NCBI GenBank assembly: GCA_050252335.1
Contig: JBFWLB010000006.1
Location: 1-64,000, forward strand
DNA: 64,000 nt
From: Berkiella_A sp050252335
GTDB lineage: Bacteria; Pseudomonadota; Gammaproteobacteria; Berkiellales; Berkiellaceae
Reading direction: 5' to 3'
This document shows, piece after piece, positions 19,330-28,285 of the stretch. How positions within the stretch are numbered: position 1 is the first letter of the stretch; every line of letters begins with the position of its first letter. Position numbers and translations under genes: made by a program. The notes under the pieces were generated by a model. That model had not been told where the DNA came from. It ran no database searches and saw only the letters and a list, made by a program, of their open reading frames with translations.

Positions 19330-21198
19330 ATGAAAATACTCATATTCAATGCAGGAAGCTCTAGCCTAAAATTTGGCGTATTTGATATGGCCATTTCTGA
19401 TAACCGCGTGTTTAAAGGTGAGTTTGAGAACTTTAAGAATGGTCAATGCTTACTGCATTATCGTGTCGGTGGTGAGCAAGGTGAAGAAAAAGAGCGTAGT
19501 GAATCTTTAATATCTGTGGAAGATGCGATTAGGCGTGTGCCAGAAATTCTAAAAGAATTTGGTTACGATGTCTTTGATGCAATTGGTCATCGTGTAGCGC
19601 ATGGTGGTGAAAAATTTTATGATGCTACGCTGCTTGAGCCTAATGTATTGCAATATATCGAAAGCTGTACGCCCTTAGCTCCATTACATAATCCTGCCAA
19701 TCTAAAAGCCATCATGATGAGTCGCACATTTTGGCCAGAGATACCTCAAGTTGCAGTATTTGACACCGCTTTTCATCATACTATTCCTGATTTTTCCTAT
19801 ACCTATGCTGTGCCTAAAGAGTGGCGCGATAAGGGATTGCGTCGCTATGGTTTTCATGGCACTTCGCATAAATATGTTGGATTACGAGTGGCGCAAGCAT
19901 TGAATCGATCTGTCACAGAATTACAGATTATCAGTTGTCATCTTGGTAATGGTGCAAGTATATGTGCTATTAATCATGGTTTTTCGATTGATACCTCAAT
20001 GGGTATGACACCGCTTGAAGGCTTAGTCATGGGTACGCGCTCTGGTGATGTTGATCCAGGTATGTTTAGTTATTTAGCCCGTGAGCTTGGTTTGAGTATT
20101 GACGCAATTGAAAAAGAACTTTACTCAAACAGTGGTTTAAAAGCGTTAGCTGGGAGTCATGATTTGCGTGAGGTAGAAAGCAGAGCTGCTGAAGGGGATG
20201 TGGATGCACAGCTTGCAATCAACGTTTGTGCCTATCGCCTACGAAAGTATATTGGCGCGTACACAGCTGCAATGGGTGGGGTAGATGTCCTTGCCTTTAC
20301 CGGTGGCATTGGTGAGAATTCTGCTTTTATGCGTCGTCGCATCTGTAGCAAATTCGATTTTTTAGGATTGTATCTTGATGAAGACAAGAATCAAGCAGTA
20401 AAGCTCAAGGGTTTTGATGCGCCACAAATACAGAGCTTTGACTCGCGTATCAAGATTATTGTCACACAAACTTGCGAGCAATTGATGATTGCCCAAGAAG
20501 TTCAATATTTGTTGAAACAACAGAAAAGTCAGATCAAAACTAAAGTGAGACATATTCCTGTTGCTGTTTCTGCTCGCCATGTGCATCTTTCCCAAGAGGC
20601 TGTGGAAGCCTTGTTTGGCAAAGGTCATCAACTTAAAAAGATGCGTAGCTTAAGCCAAACAGAAGGTTGGGCAGCAGAAGAAACTGTAGAGATCATTGGC
20701 CCCAAAGGATCTTTTAAAACGGTGCGTGTGCTTGGGCCTACGCGTAAACAGACACAAATTGAAGTTTCCAAGACAGATACTTTCACCTTGGGTGTGGATG
20801 CGCCAATACGTCCTTCTGGTCAATTAGAACATACACCCTTTATCAAATTGCGTGGTACAGCAGGAGAGATTGAAAGTGACGGGGTGATTATCGCTGCGCG
20901 TCATATTCATATGAGTCCTGAGGATGCTGCAAAAATGGGATTGAAGAATGGTGATTATGTGGATGTAAAGCTGGGCGATGGGGAGCGAAGTGTATCATTT
21001 TCTAATACGTTGATTCGAGTTAAGCAAGGTTATGTTACCGAAATGCATATCGATACTGATGAAGCTAATGCTGCTGGCATTGCCTTCAGGACGAAGGGCG
21101 AATTAGTAATAAATGAAATGTGTGGGGATGCTGATATTGTGACAAAGAAAAACATGACCTTGGATGAGCGTACATTAGACGGGAGGGCGGCCACATGA
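19330..21198 (+). CDS. acetate kinase fused to PduL-type phosphotransacylase
   Basis: This 622-residue protein joins two consecutive enzymes of the acetyl-CoA / acetyl phosphate / acetate route. Residues 1 to about 395 are a complete acetate kinase: NAGSSSLKF at the N-terminus, GHRVAHGG, FDTAFHH, YGFHGTSHKY, HLGNGAS, MGTRSGDVDP and FTGGIGENS. From about residue 405 a PduL (phosphate propanoyltransferase) domain follows, with VSARHVHLS and AARHIHMSP, the paired histidine motifs that bind its zinc ions. The usual AckA length is about 400 and PduL about 200, so both halves look full. The stop overlaps the fabI start by four bases (ATGA). The fusion may channel acetyl phosphate between the two active sites. 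Substrate preference (acetyl or propionyl) is not determinable here. Confidence 0.92.
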   Translation: MKILIFNAGSSSLKFGVFDMAISDNRVFKGEFENFKNGQCLLHYRVGGEQGEEKERSESLISVEDAIRRVPEILKEFGYDVFDAIGHRVAHGGEKFYDATLLEPNVLQYIESCTPLAPLHNPANLKAIMMSRTFWPEIPQVAVFDTAFHHTIPDFSYTYAVPKEWRDKGLRRYGFHGTSHKYVGLRVAQALNRSVTELQIISCHLGNGASICAINHGFSIDTSMGMTPLEGLVMGTRSGDVDPGMFSYLARELGLSIDAIEKELYSNSGLKALAGSHDLREVESRAAEGDVDAQLAINVCAYRLRKYIGAYTAAMGGVDVLAFTGGIGENSAFMRRRICSKFDFLGLYLDEDKNQAVKLKGFDAPQIQSFDSRIKIIVTQTCEQLMIAQEVQYLLKQQKSQIKTKVRHIPVAVSARHVHLSQEAVEALFGKGHQLKKMRSLSQTEGWAAEETVEIIGPKGSFKTVRVLGPTRKQTQIEVSKTDTFTLGVDAPIRPSGQLEHTPFIKLRGTAGEIESDGVIIAARHIHMSPEDAAKMGLKNGDYVDVKLGDGERSVSFSNTLIRVKQGYVTEMHIDTDEANAAGIAFRTKGELVINEMCGDADIVTKKNMTLDERTLDGRAAT

Positions 21199-21962
21199 GC
21201 CATTTACTGGCAGGGAAGAAAGGATTAGTGGTTGGCATTGCCAATGATGCATCGATTGCATGGGGTTGTGCTAAAGCCTTTCACGATCATGGTGCAGAAT
21301 TAGCGGTAACTTATCTTAACGACAAGGCAAAAGACTATGTGCAGCCGTTGGCAGAATCGTTGCAAGCACCCATCTGTATGAAACTTGATGTCACGCAACC
21401 ACAGGAGCAGGAAGCCCTTTTCGCTGTTATTGCGGACAAATGGGGCAAATTGGATTTCCTATTGCATTCCATCGCCTTTGCGCCAAAAATGGATTTACAA
21501 GGGCGAGTGGTGGATAGTTCGAGCGAAGGTTTTACTCAAGCGATGGATATTTCCTGTCATTCACTGATGCGTCTTGCCAAAGCTGCCGAGCCATTGATGA
21601 AAGAGAGCGGCTCTATTCTGACAATGAGCTATTATGGTGCAGAAAAAGTGGTTACGCATTACAATCTCATGGGACCTGTCAAAGCTGCATTGGAGGCTAG
21701 TGTTAGATATCTCTCTGCCGAATTAGGAAGTCAGCGCATACGTGTGAATGCGCTTTCTACGGGACCAGTCAAGACGCGTGCTGCTTCAGGTCTCACGCAT
21801 TTTGATACGCTGATGGAGGAAGCGGCCAGTAAAGCACCCCTACATCAATTAGTGACATTGGCGCAAATCGGAGAAGTAGCGGCATTCTTGGTCTCTAACA
21901 ATGCTAAGCAGATCACTGGCCAGACAATTTATGTTGATGCAGGGTATAACGTGAGGGGATAG
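21195..21962 (+). CDS. fabI: enoyl-[acyl-carrier-protein] reductase (NADH)
   Basis: A 255-residue short-chain dehydrogenase of the FabI type. The N-terminal nucleotide-binding motif is GIANDASIAWG, and the catalytic tyrosine and lysine sit in HYNLMGPVK (Tyr-x6-Lys) with the FabI-specific SYYGAE just before. It reduces enoyl-ACP in the last step of each fatty acid elongation cycle. It overlaps the ackA-pduL gene by four bases and is followed two bases later by the MaoC gene, so the three are cotranscribed and probably coupled. Whether this is the cell's main FabI or a paralogue devoted to this operon cannot be told from the window. Confidence 0.92.
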   Translation: MSHLLAGKKGLVVGIANDASIAWGCAKAFHDHGAELAVTYLNDKAKDYVQPLAESLQAPICMKLDVTQPQEQEALFAVIADKWGKLDFLLHSIAFAPKMDLQGRVVDSSSEGFTQAMDISCHSLMRLAKAAEPLMKESGSILTMSYYGAEKVVTHYNLMGPVKAALEASVRYLSAELGSQRIRVNALSTGPVKTRAASGLTHFDTLMEEAASKAPLHQLVTLAQIGEVAAFLVSNNAKQITGQTIYVDAGYNVRG

Positions 21963-21964
21963 AA

Positions 21965-22408
21965 ATGATAGACATAGTAAATATAAAAGAATTGAATGGA
22001 TACGCTTTTGAAGAATTAGAAGTAGGAATGTCAGCTGTTTATAGTCGTACAATTACCGATACCGATCTGCGCAATTTTTCTGGTGTTACGGGTGATACCA
22101 ATCCTATGCATCTGAATGAGGAATATGCAGGCGCAACTGTTTTTAAAGGGTGTGTAGTGCATGGAATGTTAAGTGCTGGCTTGCTTTCAACTGTTATTGG
22201 CACCAGACTCCCTGGACCTGGTTGTGTATATGTTAGTCAATCTCTTTCTTTCAAAGCTCCCGTATATGTTGGGGATACGGTTTACGCTAAAGCGGTTGTC
22301 ACAGAACTCTTTCCTGAAAAACGTCGCGCTAAATTACGAACCTATTGTTTGGTAAAAGATAAAATTGTGCTTGAGGGAGAGGCAGTAGTGCAACTCCCGA
22401 AGAGCTAA
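21965..22408 (+). CDS. MaoC-like (R)-specific enoyl-CoA hydratase
   Basis: A 147-residue single hot-dog-fold protein. The hydratase motif FSGVTGDTNPMHLN holds the catalytic Asp and His pair, followed by FKGCVVHGML, as in PhaJ/MaoC enzymes that add water to trans-2-enoyl-CoA. A GAGGGG sits just upstream of the ATG. It is the third gene of the ackA-pduL-fabI operon. In many proteobacteria, as I recall, the corresponding gene encodes a MaoC domain fused to phosphate acetyltransferase; here the MaoC domain stands alone and the transacylase function sits on AckA instead. Confidence 0.88.
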   Translation: MIDIVNIKELNGYAFEELEVGMSAVYSRTITDTDLRNFSGVTGDTNPMHLNEEYAGATVFKGCVVHGMLSAGLLSTVIGTRLPGPGCVYVSQSLSFKAPVYVGDTVYAKAVVTELFPEKRRAKLRTYCLVKDKIVLEGEAVVQLPKS

Positions 22409-22451
22409 TGAGGGTTGAAGAGTCTAAGATATGTACTTATTTGATATAAAT

Positions 22452-23396
22452 TTAGTCTGCGTCATATTTTAAGGGGGATGGTTTTAAAGAGTTTTCTTGT
22501 AAAGACTCTGCTTTCAGAGATTCTAGGCGTTTGTCTTTTTCTTCCCAAATATGGTTAACCCAGTCACTGAATTGTTTGCGTTGCTCTGGGTTTTCTAGAT
22601 CGTCCCATTCAAGTAGATTCTGTGGAATTTCAAATTCTTGCATGTGAACTTTGATCTCTTTTACATCGCCACATAAAAATTGCCAGAAGCTAGGTTTGCC
22701 ATAAGGATAAGCAATTGTAACATCCAGCACATGGGTGATTTTTTTGTCCATTGCATAAATTGCAAATGAGAATCCGCCTAATTTGGGGATGAGCAAATTT
22801 TTATAGGGGGATTTTTGCATTTTATGTTTAGCGGCTGTGTTTCGCGTGCCTTCCAGAAAATTTAAAATAGTGACTGGGTAATTTTGGTATATTTTACAAG
22901 CTTTTTTAGTGGCTTCTAAATCTTTACCACGTAAAGAAGGGTTTTTTGCAATTTGTTGTTTGCTATAACGAGACATAATAGGAAAATCATAGGCCCACCA
23001 GGCAAGACCTAAAAAAGGTAAAAACAATAATTCTCTTTTAATAAAGAATCGAATGAATGGGATTTTACCTAAAAAAATTCTGTGTAGTATGAGAATGTCT
23101 GTCCAGCTTTGATGATTACAAGTAATAAAGTACCAATCATTTAGTTTTAAATGATCCATATTGGGAATGTCCCATTTTGTACGGTGTGTTGCTAACATCC
23201 ATAGACTATTGGTGCTGATCCAGCCATTCGCAATCTTGACTAAAACTTTGTCTGTCCATGCTCGAAAAGATTTATTTGGGGAGAGAAATTTCAAAATGAG
23301 AAAAACATACATTGGCATACACCAAAAAATAGTGTGTGCTGCAAGGAAAAGTGCATTGAGAGCACCTTTAAGGGGGCTGGGAAGTATTTTTAGCAT
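22452..23396 (-). CDS. 1-acyl-glycerol-3-phosphate acyltransferase family protein (YihG-like)
   Basis: A 314-residue membrane-associated acyltransferase. An N-terminal hydrophobic segment (about residues 13-40) is followed by the catalytic motif NHQSWTD (H-x4-D) and the substrate motif FLEGTR. The run FLGLAWWAYDFPIMSRYS and RGKDLEATKKAC strongly resemble E. coli YihG, a relative of PlsC that acylates lysophospholipids. The protein probably acts at the inner membrane on phospholipid remodelling. It is convergent with the MaoC gene across a 43-base gap and appears monocistronic. Confidence 0.85.
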   Translation of the reverse strand: MLKILPSPLKGALNALFLAAHTIFWCMPMYVFLILKFLSPNKSFRAWTDKVLVKIANGWISTNSLWMLATHRTKWDIPNMDHLKLNDWYFITCNHQSWTDILILHRIFLGKIPFIRFFIKRELLFLPFLGLAWWAYDFPIMSRYSKQQIAKNPSLRGKDLEATKKACKIYQNYPVTILNFLEGTRNTAAKHKMQKSPYKNLLIPKLGGFSFAIYAMDKKITHVLDVTIAYPYGKPSFWQFLCGDVKEIKVHMQEFEIPQNLLEWDDLENPEQRKQFSDWVNHIWEEKDKRLESLKAESLQENSLKPSPLKYDAD

Positions 23397-23725
23397 GAAG
23401 ACCTAAAACTCAATGATTACGCTTAATTTAAGGTATCGTACGGATTATGAGAGTAGATGCAAGTTTTTTTATTGAGTTAATTATCATACCTTTAATAGAT
23501 GATATGTACAAAAATTGAACAGTGTATAAAATATATGAATTTATCAGTAAAAATATAATTATCCACAAGTCATTCAGAGGTGAATCCCCAGATATTGTGT
23601 ACAACTGTGTTAAATATATATTTAGGTGCTCACCTATAGAAATTCAGGACAGCCACAATAAGTTGATGTACCCAAAAAGTTGGCGGTAATATTGTCATCA
23701 ATGAATAATGACGTTTATTTAAGTT
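23397..23725. other. intergenic region before the transposase gene
   Basis: This is an AT-rich stretch of 329 bases with no gene. It contains a small inverted repeat TAGGTG-CT-CACCTA (23623-23636) about 10 bases before the left end of the transposase element at 23646. The last 80 bases are the 5' end of that element. Confidence 0.5.
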
Positions 23726-24899
23726 ATGACTTTAGCTCGTTCAGAACAAATTGATTTAAGCGCAACACCGTATTATCACGTCATGAACCGATGTGTTAGG
23801 CGTAGCTTTCTCTGCGGTTTTGATGAGCTAACCCAAATAGATTATTCTCATCGTAAAGAATGGATTGTAGGTAGATTAAAATATTTAGCTGATATCTTTG
23901 CCATTAAAATTTGTGCCTATGCTATTATGAGTAATCATTATCATGTAGTTTTATATGTAGAAGAGAAACAGGCTGAAGCTTGGTCAGAAGAAGAAATCAT
24001 TCATCGTTGGGCATCCATTTTTCCCAAAGACGCCAAAGAAAATAAGCATATAGAACAGAAAATTCAGCTTTGGAAAGAGCGTTTAACAAGTATTAGCTGG
24101 TTTATGCGTTGCTTAAATGAGCGTATTGCTCGAGATGTAAATGAAGAGGATGATACATCTGGTCGATTTTGGGAAGGACGTTTTAAATCACAAGCCTTAT
24201 TGGATGAAGGTGCACTTCTAAGCGCCATGGTCTATGTTGACTTAAACCCAGTGAGGGCAGGCATTACACAAACACCAGAAGAGTCAGAATTTACCTCTAT
24301 TTATGAACGTATTCAATATATTGCTAAGAAATTAAAAATCACCAAGCCAAAATCTATCAAACAACAAAAACGTGAAAGGGCAGATATATACAATAGTCTT
24401 GCACAGCCAAGATCTTTAGTTCCTTTTGCTAATATATCAAAGCATCACTCTCATGCCATTGATTTTAAGCTTGCGGATTATTTGGAGCTTGTAGACTATG
24501 CGGGTAGAGTGATTCGAGAAGATAAACAAGCAGGCTCTATTCCTGAACATTTAGCCGCCATTTTAACCAGATTACAATTTAAGCCTCAAAGTTGGATCTC
24601 GTTAGTCAAGAATTTAGGTCAGAGCTTCTCTCATGCGGTAGGGAGTGAAATTTTATTATTGAATTTTGGTAAGGAAGCCGGGAAGGGCTTAAAAGGCATC
24701 ACTCAAGCAAAGAGAATATATAATAATCTCCAAGCAGCCGTTTAATTTATTCATCATTTTATATAATCACCCGATTACAATAGAAAAATCCTATCTAAGT
24801 CTAAATTTTTGAACTTTAATTAATTTGTACATCAGAATTATATGGTCACCTTGATAGATATAGGTAATGATTTTCCATAAAAATATATATGGCTGTCCT
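23646..24899 (+). mobile_element. Y1-transposase element, copy 1
   Basis: The element is bounded by AGGACAGCCA (23646-23655) and its inverted copy TGGCTGTCCT (24890-24899) and encloses a single Y1 transposase gene. The same ends flank the second copy at 48202-49456, and similarity extends about 25 bases inward at the left end and over the AT-rich tail at the right. I see no convincing target-site duplication, as expected for HUH single-strand transposition. Confidence 0.75.
23726..24745 (+). CDS. Y1 (HUH) transposase, REP-associated/IS200-like, copy 1
   Basis: A 339-residue transposase of the Y1_Tnp superfamily. The HUH metal motif is in NHYHVVLYV and the catalytic tyrosine probably lies in AMVYVDLNPVRAG, a signature of this family. 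The N-terminal part holds the nuclease; the C-terminal 130 residues are lysine-rich and likely bind DNA. It is about 90 percent identical by eye to the copy at 48281-49300, so the duplication is not recent. The reading frame is intact. It lies just past the 3' end of the trp operon. Confidence 0.88.
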   Translation: MTLARSEQIDLSATPYYHVMNRCVRRSFLCGFDELTQIDYSHRKEWIVGRLKYLADIFAIKICAYAIMSNHYHVVLYVEEKQAEAWSEEEIIHRWASIFPKDAKENKHIEQKIQLWKERLTSISWFMRCLNERIARDVNEEDDTSGRFWEGRFKSQALLDEGALLSAMVYVDLNPVRAGITQTPEESEFTSIYERIQYIAKKLKITKPKSIKQQKRERADIYNSLAQPRSLVPFANISKHHSHAIDFKLADYLELVDYAGRVIREDKQAGSIPEHLAAILTRLQFKPQSWISLVKNLGQSFSHAVGSEILLLNFGKEAGKGLKGITQAKRIYNNLQAAV

Positions 24900-24918
24900 A
24901 AATTTTTAAGCATGGCGT

Positions 24919-25722
24919 TTAGCCAGAGTTAGTAACAATCTCCTTAAAAACATTTTTTGCGGCGTTTAGACAAGACTTCGGATGATCTGCTGTGGGCAGC
25001 AAGGGTTCTATTAATGCAGAACCAATAATAACGCCTTGGCTATTGCTTTGCTGTGCTTTGTGTAAATCACTTGCCTGTTTTATGCCAAAGCCGCAAATAA
25101 TAGGGGCACTTTGGAAGGACTTTAATTTTTGAATGATAGGTGACATCTGATCAAAGTTGGCTGCTTGCTTTGTGCCTGTGACGCCCGTTCTTGTGACAAG
25201 ATACACAAATCCTTCACTATTTTTTGCAGAAAATTCCAAGTCTTTATTATCGCAACTGGGCGTTGCAAATAAAACAGGTTGGATATCATATGATTTTGCG
25301 CTTTTTAAAAAGGGCATTGCCTCTATATTGGGTATATCAGGGATCAATACAGCATCAATGCCTGATTGTTTGCATTTGGCATAAAAATTGTCTATGCCAT
25401 AGCTATAAACATGATTTGCATAGAGCATTAAACAAATAGGCAAGTTAGGATATAAAGCACGAATACGCGAAATGGTGGAGAAACCTTGTTCATAGCTGAA
25501 GCCATTTTGAATGGCTAATTTACTGGCGTGCTGAATAATCGGTCCATCTGCAATTGCATCAGAAAAAGGAAAGCCAAATTCGATTGCTTGTGCGCCGTGC
25601 TCAACAAAAAATTGAACAAGCTCAATGGTAGTATCTTCGGTTAACAATCCTAAGCTTAAGTAAGGCATAACAAGCAGAGAGTTTGTATTTTTTAATTTCT
25701 CAAACATAATAGAAAATCGCAT
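24919..25722 (-). CDS. trpA: tryptophan synthase alpha subunit
   Basis: A 267-residue TIM-barrel subunit that cleaves indole-3-glycerol phosphate to indole. The catalytic pair is visible as Glu48 (IEFGFPFSD) and Asp59 (SDAIADGP); most family members have SDPLADGP, so the usual proline is an alanine here. The phosphate-binding GFGIKQ loop is present. The ATG at 25722 follows GAGG and lies nine bases after the trpB stop. It is the last gene of the trp operon, and no clear terminator follows before the transposase element. Confidence 0.95.
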   Translation of the reverse strand: MRFSIMFEKLKNTNSLLVMPYLSLGLLTEDTTIELVQFFVEHGAQAIEFGFPFSDAIADGPIIQHASKLAIQNGFSYEQGFSTISRIRALYPNLPICLMLYANHVYSYGIDNFYAKCKQSGIDAVLIPDIPNIEAMPFLKSAKSYDIQPVLFATPSCDNKDLEFSAKNSEGFVYLVTRTGVTGTKQAANFDQMSPIIQKLKSFQSAPIICGFGIKQASDLHKAQQSNSQGVIIGSALIEPLLPTADHPKSCLNAAKNVFKEIVTNSG

Positions 25723-25731
25723 AATACCTCA

Positions 25732-26916
25732 CTAGTCTTTATCAGATATCGAGTAATTTTGAACAGAATCAATGTCTTTATCGCCACGCCCAGATAAATT
25801 AACAACAATAATCTTATTATCTGTAGGTTCTGCATGGATTATTTTTAATGCGTAAGCAAGTGCGTGCGCTGATTCTAAGGCAGGTATAATACCTTCAAGG
25901 CGAGCGCATTGTTGATACGCGGATACAGCTTCTTTGTCAGTAATGGTTGTGTACTCCGCTCTTTTGATGGCGTTTAAATAAGCATGTTCTGGTCCAACGC
26001 CTGGATAATCTAGGCCGGCGGAAATAGAATGAGCTGCTTGTATTTGTGCCTGCTCATTTTGTAGAAATATGCTTTTGGTGCCATGAAAAATACCTGTTCT
26101 GCCTTTTTGTAAGGCACTGGCATGTTGTTTTGAATACAGACCTTTACCTGCTGCTTCCACACCAATGAGGCGAACGCTTGTATCTTCAATAAAAGGATAG
26201 AACATGCCAATAGCATTAGAACCTCCACCCACGCATGCAATAGCAAGGTCTGGTAATCGACCCTCTTTTTCAAGCATTTGGCGTTTTGTTTCTTCTCCAA
26301 TGATTTTTTGAAAATCTCTTACCATTGTAGGATAAGGATGTGGGCCAACCACAGAGCCAAGACAATAATGGGTATCGTGAAAGCTAGACGCCCAATCACG
26401 TAAAGCCTCACTTACTGCATCCTTTAAGCTTTGACTTCCCGTTTGAACAGGTATGACTTGCGCGCCATATAAACGCATGCGTGCAACATTAGAAGCTTGA
26501 CGAACAACATCTTTTGCACCCATGTATATCACGGTCTCAAGACCTAAGAGTGCGCCAATCATTGCTGTAGCCACACCATGCTGTCCTGCTCCTGTTTCTG
26601 CAATTAATCTTTTTTTATTGAGTGATTTTGCGATTAATCCTTGTGCTAAAACCTGATTTGTTTTATGCGCACCACCATGAACAAGATCTTCTCTCTTTAG
26701 ATAGAGTTTACAGTTTGTATGTTTTGTTAAATTCTGAGTTAAATAAAGTGGTGTAGGACGTCCAGCAAAATCTTTTAATAATTGATTAAGCTTTTCATTG
26801 AACACAGTATTATTTTTAAACTGTAAATAAGATTTTTCAAGTGCTTCTAGAGCAGGCATCAGTAATTGCGGCACAAAGCAACCACCATATTCTCCAAAAT
26901 ATCTATTTTCTAACAT
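25732..26916 (-). CDS. trpB: tryptophan synthase beta subunit
   Basis: A 394-residue pyridoxal phosphate enzyme that joins indole and serine to give tryptophan. The PLP lysine is Lys85 in HGGAHKTNQ, and the phosphate loop is GGGSNAIG. Length and motifs match TrpB1, the partner of TrpA. It starts ten bases after trpCF and ends nine bases before trpA, the standard arrangement that supports stoichiometric synthesis of the complex. Confidence 0.96.
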   Translation of the reverse strand: MLENRYFGEYGGCFVPQLLMPALEALEKSYLQFKNNTVFNEKLNQLLKDFAGRPTPLYLTQNLTKHTNCKLYLKREDLVHGGAHKTNQVLAQGLIAKSLNKKRLIAETGAGQHGVATAMIGALLGLETVIYMGAKDVVRQASNVARMRLYGAQVIPVQTGSQSLKDAVSEALRDWASSFHDTHYCLGSVVGPHPYPTMVRDFQKIIGEETKRQMLEKEGRLPDLAIACVGGGSNAIGMFYPFIEDTSVRLIGVEAAGKGLYSKQHASALQKGRTGIFHGTKSIFLQNEQAQIQAAHSISAGLDYPGVGPEHAYLNAIKRAEYTTITDKEAVSAYQQCARLEGIIPALESAHALAYALKIIHAEPTDNKIIVVNLSGRGDKDIDSVQNYSISDKD

Positions 26917-26926
26917 GTTGGCTCAC

Positions 26927-28285
26927 CTATCGTAATTGTTCAAATAAAGTTTTGAGTTTAACTTTGTCTTTGATGCCGGGTGTCGTTTCTACACCCGAAT
27001 TAACATCCAATCCAAAACTCGCATAAGATTTTGCTTTCTCAATATTCTGAGCATTCAAGCCCCCAGCAATGAAGCTATGCTCTAAAATAGAAGCATGCTT
27101 TAATTTTTCCCAATCAAAACAAGTGTTTGTTCCACCTAAAATAGAATCATGTTGGCTATCAATAATCAATTTGTCTATATTTTTAGGTAATTTTTTAGGT
27201 GGCGGCTGATGACCATTGATTGCTTTCCAGAGCTGGCAACTAATCGGTAATTTTTTTCGAAGTGTATTGATGTACTCTTGAGTTTCATGCCCATGTAGTT
27301 GAACTATATGTAATGATAGAGCATTGACTATATCAACAATATATTCAATGGATTGATCGGCAAAGACGGCGACATACGCTAAGGGCGCGCTTTGTTGTAT
27401 TTTAATAGCCTGGTCTTTGCTAATCACTCTTTTTGATGTGGGGATAAAATTTAGTCCCCCATAGAGAGCACCTTGCTGATAAGCATCAATAGCTGCTTCT
27501 TGGCTTGTGAGGCCACATATTTTAACATGCCCAAAGAGCAGCTCCCTTAGTTTAAGATCAGGTCTTGTTGCTTGATTGAGTGCTGTACCGATGAGAAAAC
27601 CATTTACATAGGGTTTTAATTTGAGAATATCTTCATGTGAGCAAATGCCAGATTCTGCAATAATCATTCTATCTTTGGGAATGTGAGGACTTAATTGATA
27701 AATAATTTCTTTATTAATGGATAAGTCATGCAGATTGCGTTGATTGATCCCAATGATAGGTGCATTGAGTGCGATAGCGCGTATAAGCTCATTTTCAGTA
27801 TGAACTTCTGTTAAAACCGCCATATTGAGTTGATTCGCGAGATTTTTACAAGTGATATAGGTTTCGTCATCTAAGACAGACAGCATGAGCAATATTGCGT
27901 CTGCCCCAAAAAATCTTGCTAATAGTACTTGATGTTTTGATAAAATAAAATCTTTACACAACAAAGCTAAAGAACTATGGTGTTGCGCTTTGTGTAGATA
28001 TTCAAGTTTTCCTTCAAAAAAAGGCTCATTAGTGAGCACGGAAATGGCATCTGCAAAGGGATTATAAGTATCAATGAGTGAAATAAGATCGAAGTTTTTA
28101 TTTGTTGCTCCTTGGCTAGGAGAGCTTTTTTTACACTCAAGAATGTAGTGATGTTTGCTTTTATTGTTAATGTCTATAAAAAGTTTGGTTGATTTTTTAG
28201 CGTTATTTAATAAAAAATTATAATCGTATTGCTCTTCATTTTTTTTGTTAATCAATTTTTGAGTTTCAATGATTTTTCTTAGCAT
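26927..28285 (-). CDS. trpCF: bifunctional indole-3-glycerol phosphate synthase / phosphoribosylanthranilate isomerase
   Basis: A 452-residue fusion of two TIM barrels, the E. coli TrpC type. Residues 1 to about 250 are the synthase: ECKKSSPS (50-56), Lys111 in CKDF, Glu160 in LTEVH and IAESGI (209-214). From about residue 252 the isomerase follows, beginning HVKICGLTS and containing LHGHE and GGLNAQNI. The isomerase step comes first in the pathway. The ATG overlaps the trpD stop by seven bases (ATGCTAA). Confidence 0.95.
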   Translation of the reverse strand: MLRKIIETQKLINKKNEEQYDYNFLLNNAKKSTKLFIDINNKSKHHYILECKKSSPSQGATNKNFDLISLIDTYNPFADAISVLTNEPFFEGKLEYLHKAQHHSSLALLCKDFILSKHQVLLARFFGADAILLMLSVLDDETYITCKNLANQLNMAVLTEVHTENELIRAIALNAPIIGINQRNLHDLSINKEIIYQLSPHIPKDRMIIAESGICSHEDILKLKPYVNGFLIGTALNQATRPDLKLRELLFGHVKICGLTSQEAAIDAYQQGALYGGLNFIPTSKRVISKDQAIKIQQSAPLAYVAVFADQSIEYIVDIVNALSLHIVQLHGHETQEYINTLRKKLPISCQLWKAINGHQPPPKKLPKNIDKLIIDSQHDSILGGTNTCFDWEKLKHASILEHSFIAGGLNAQNIEKAKSYASFGLDVNSGVETTPGIKDKVKLKTLFEQLR

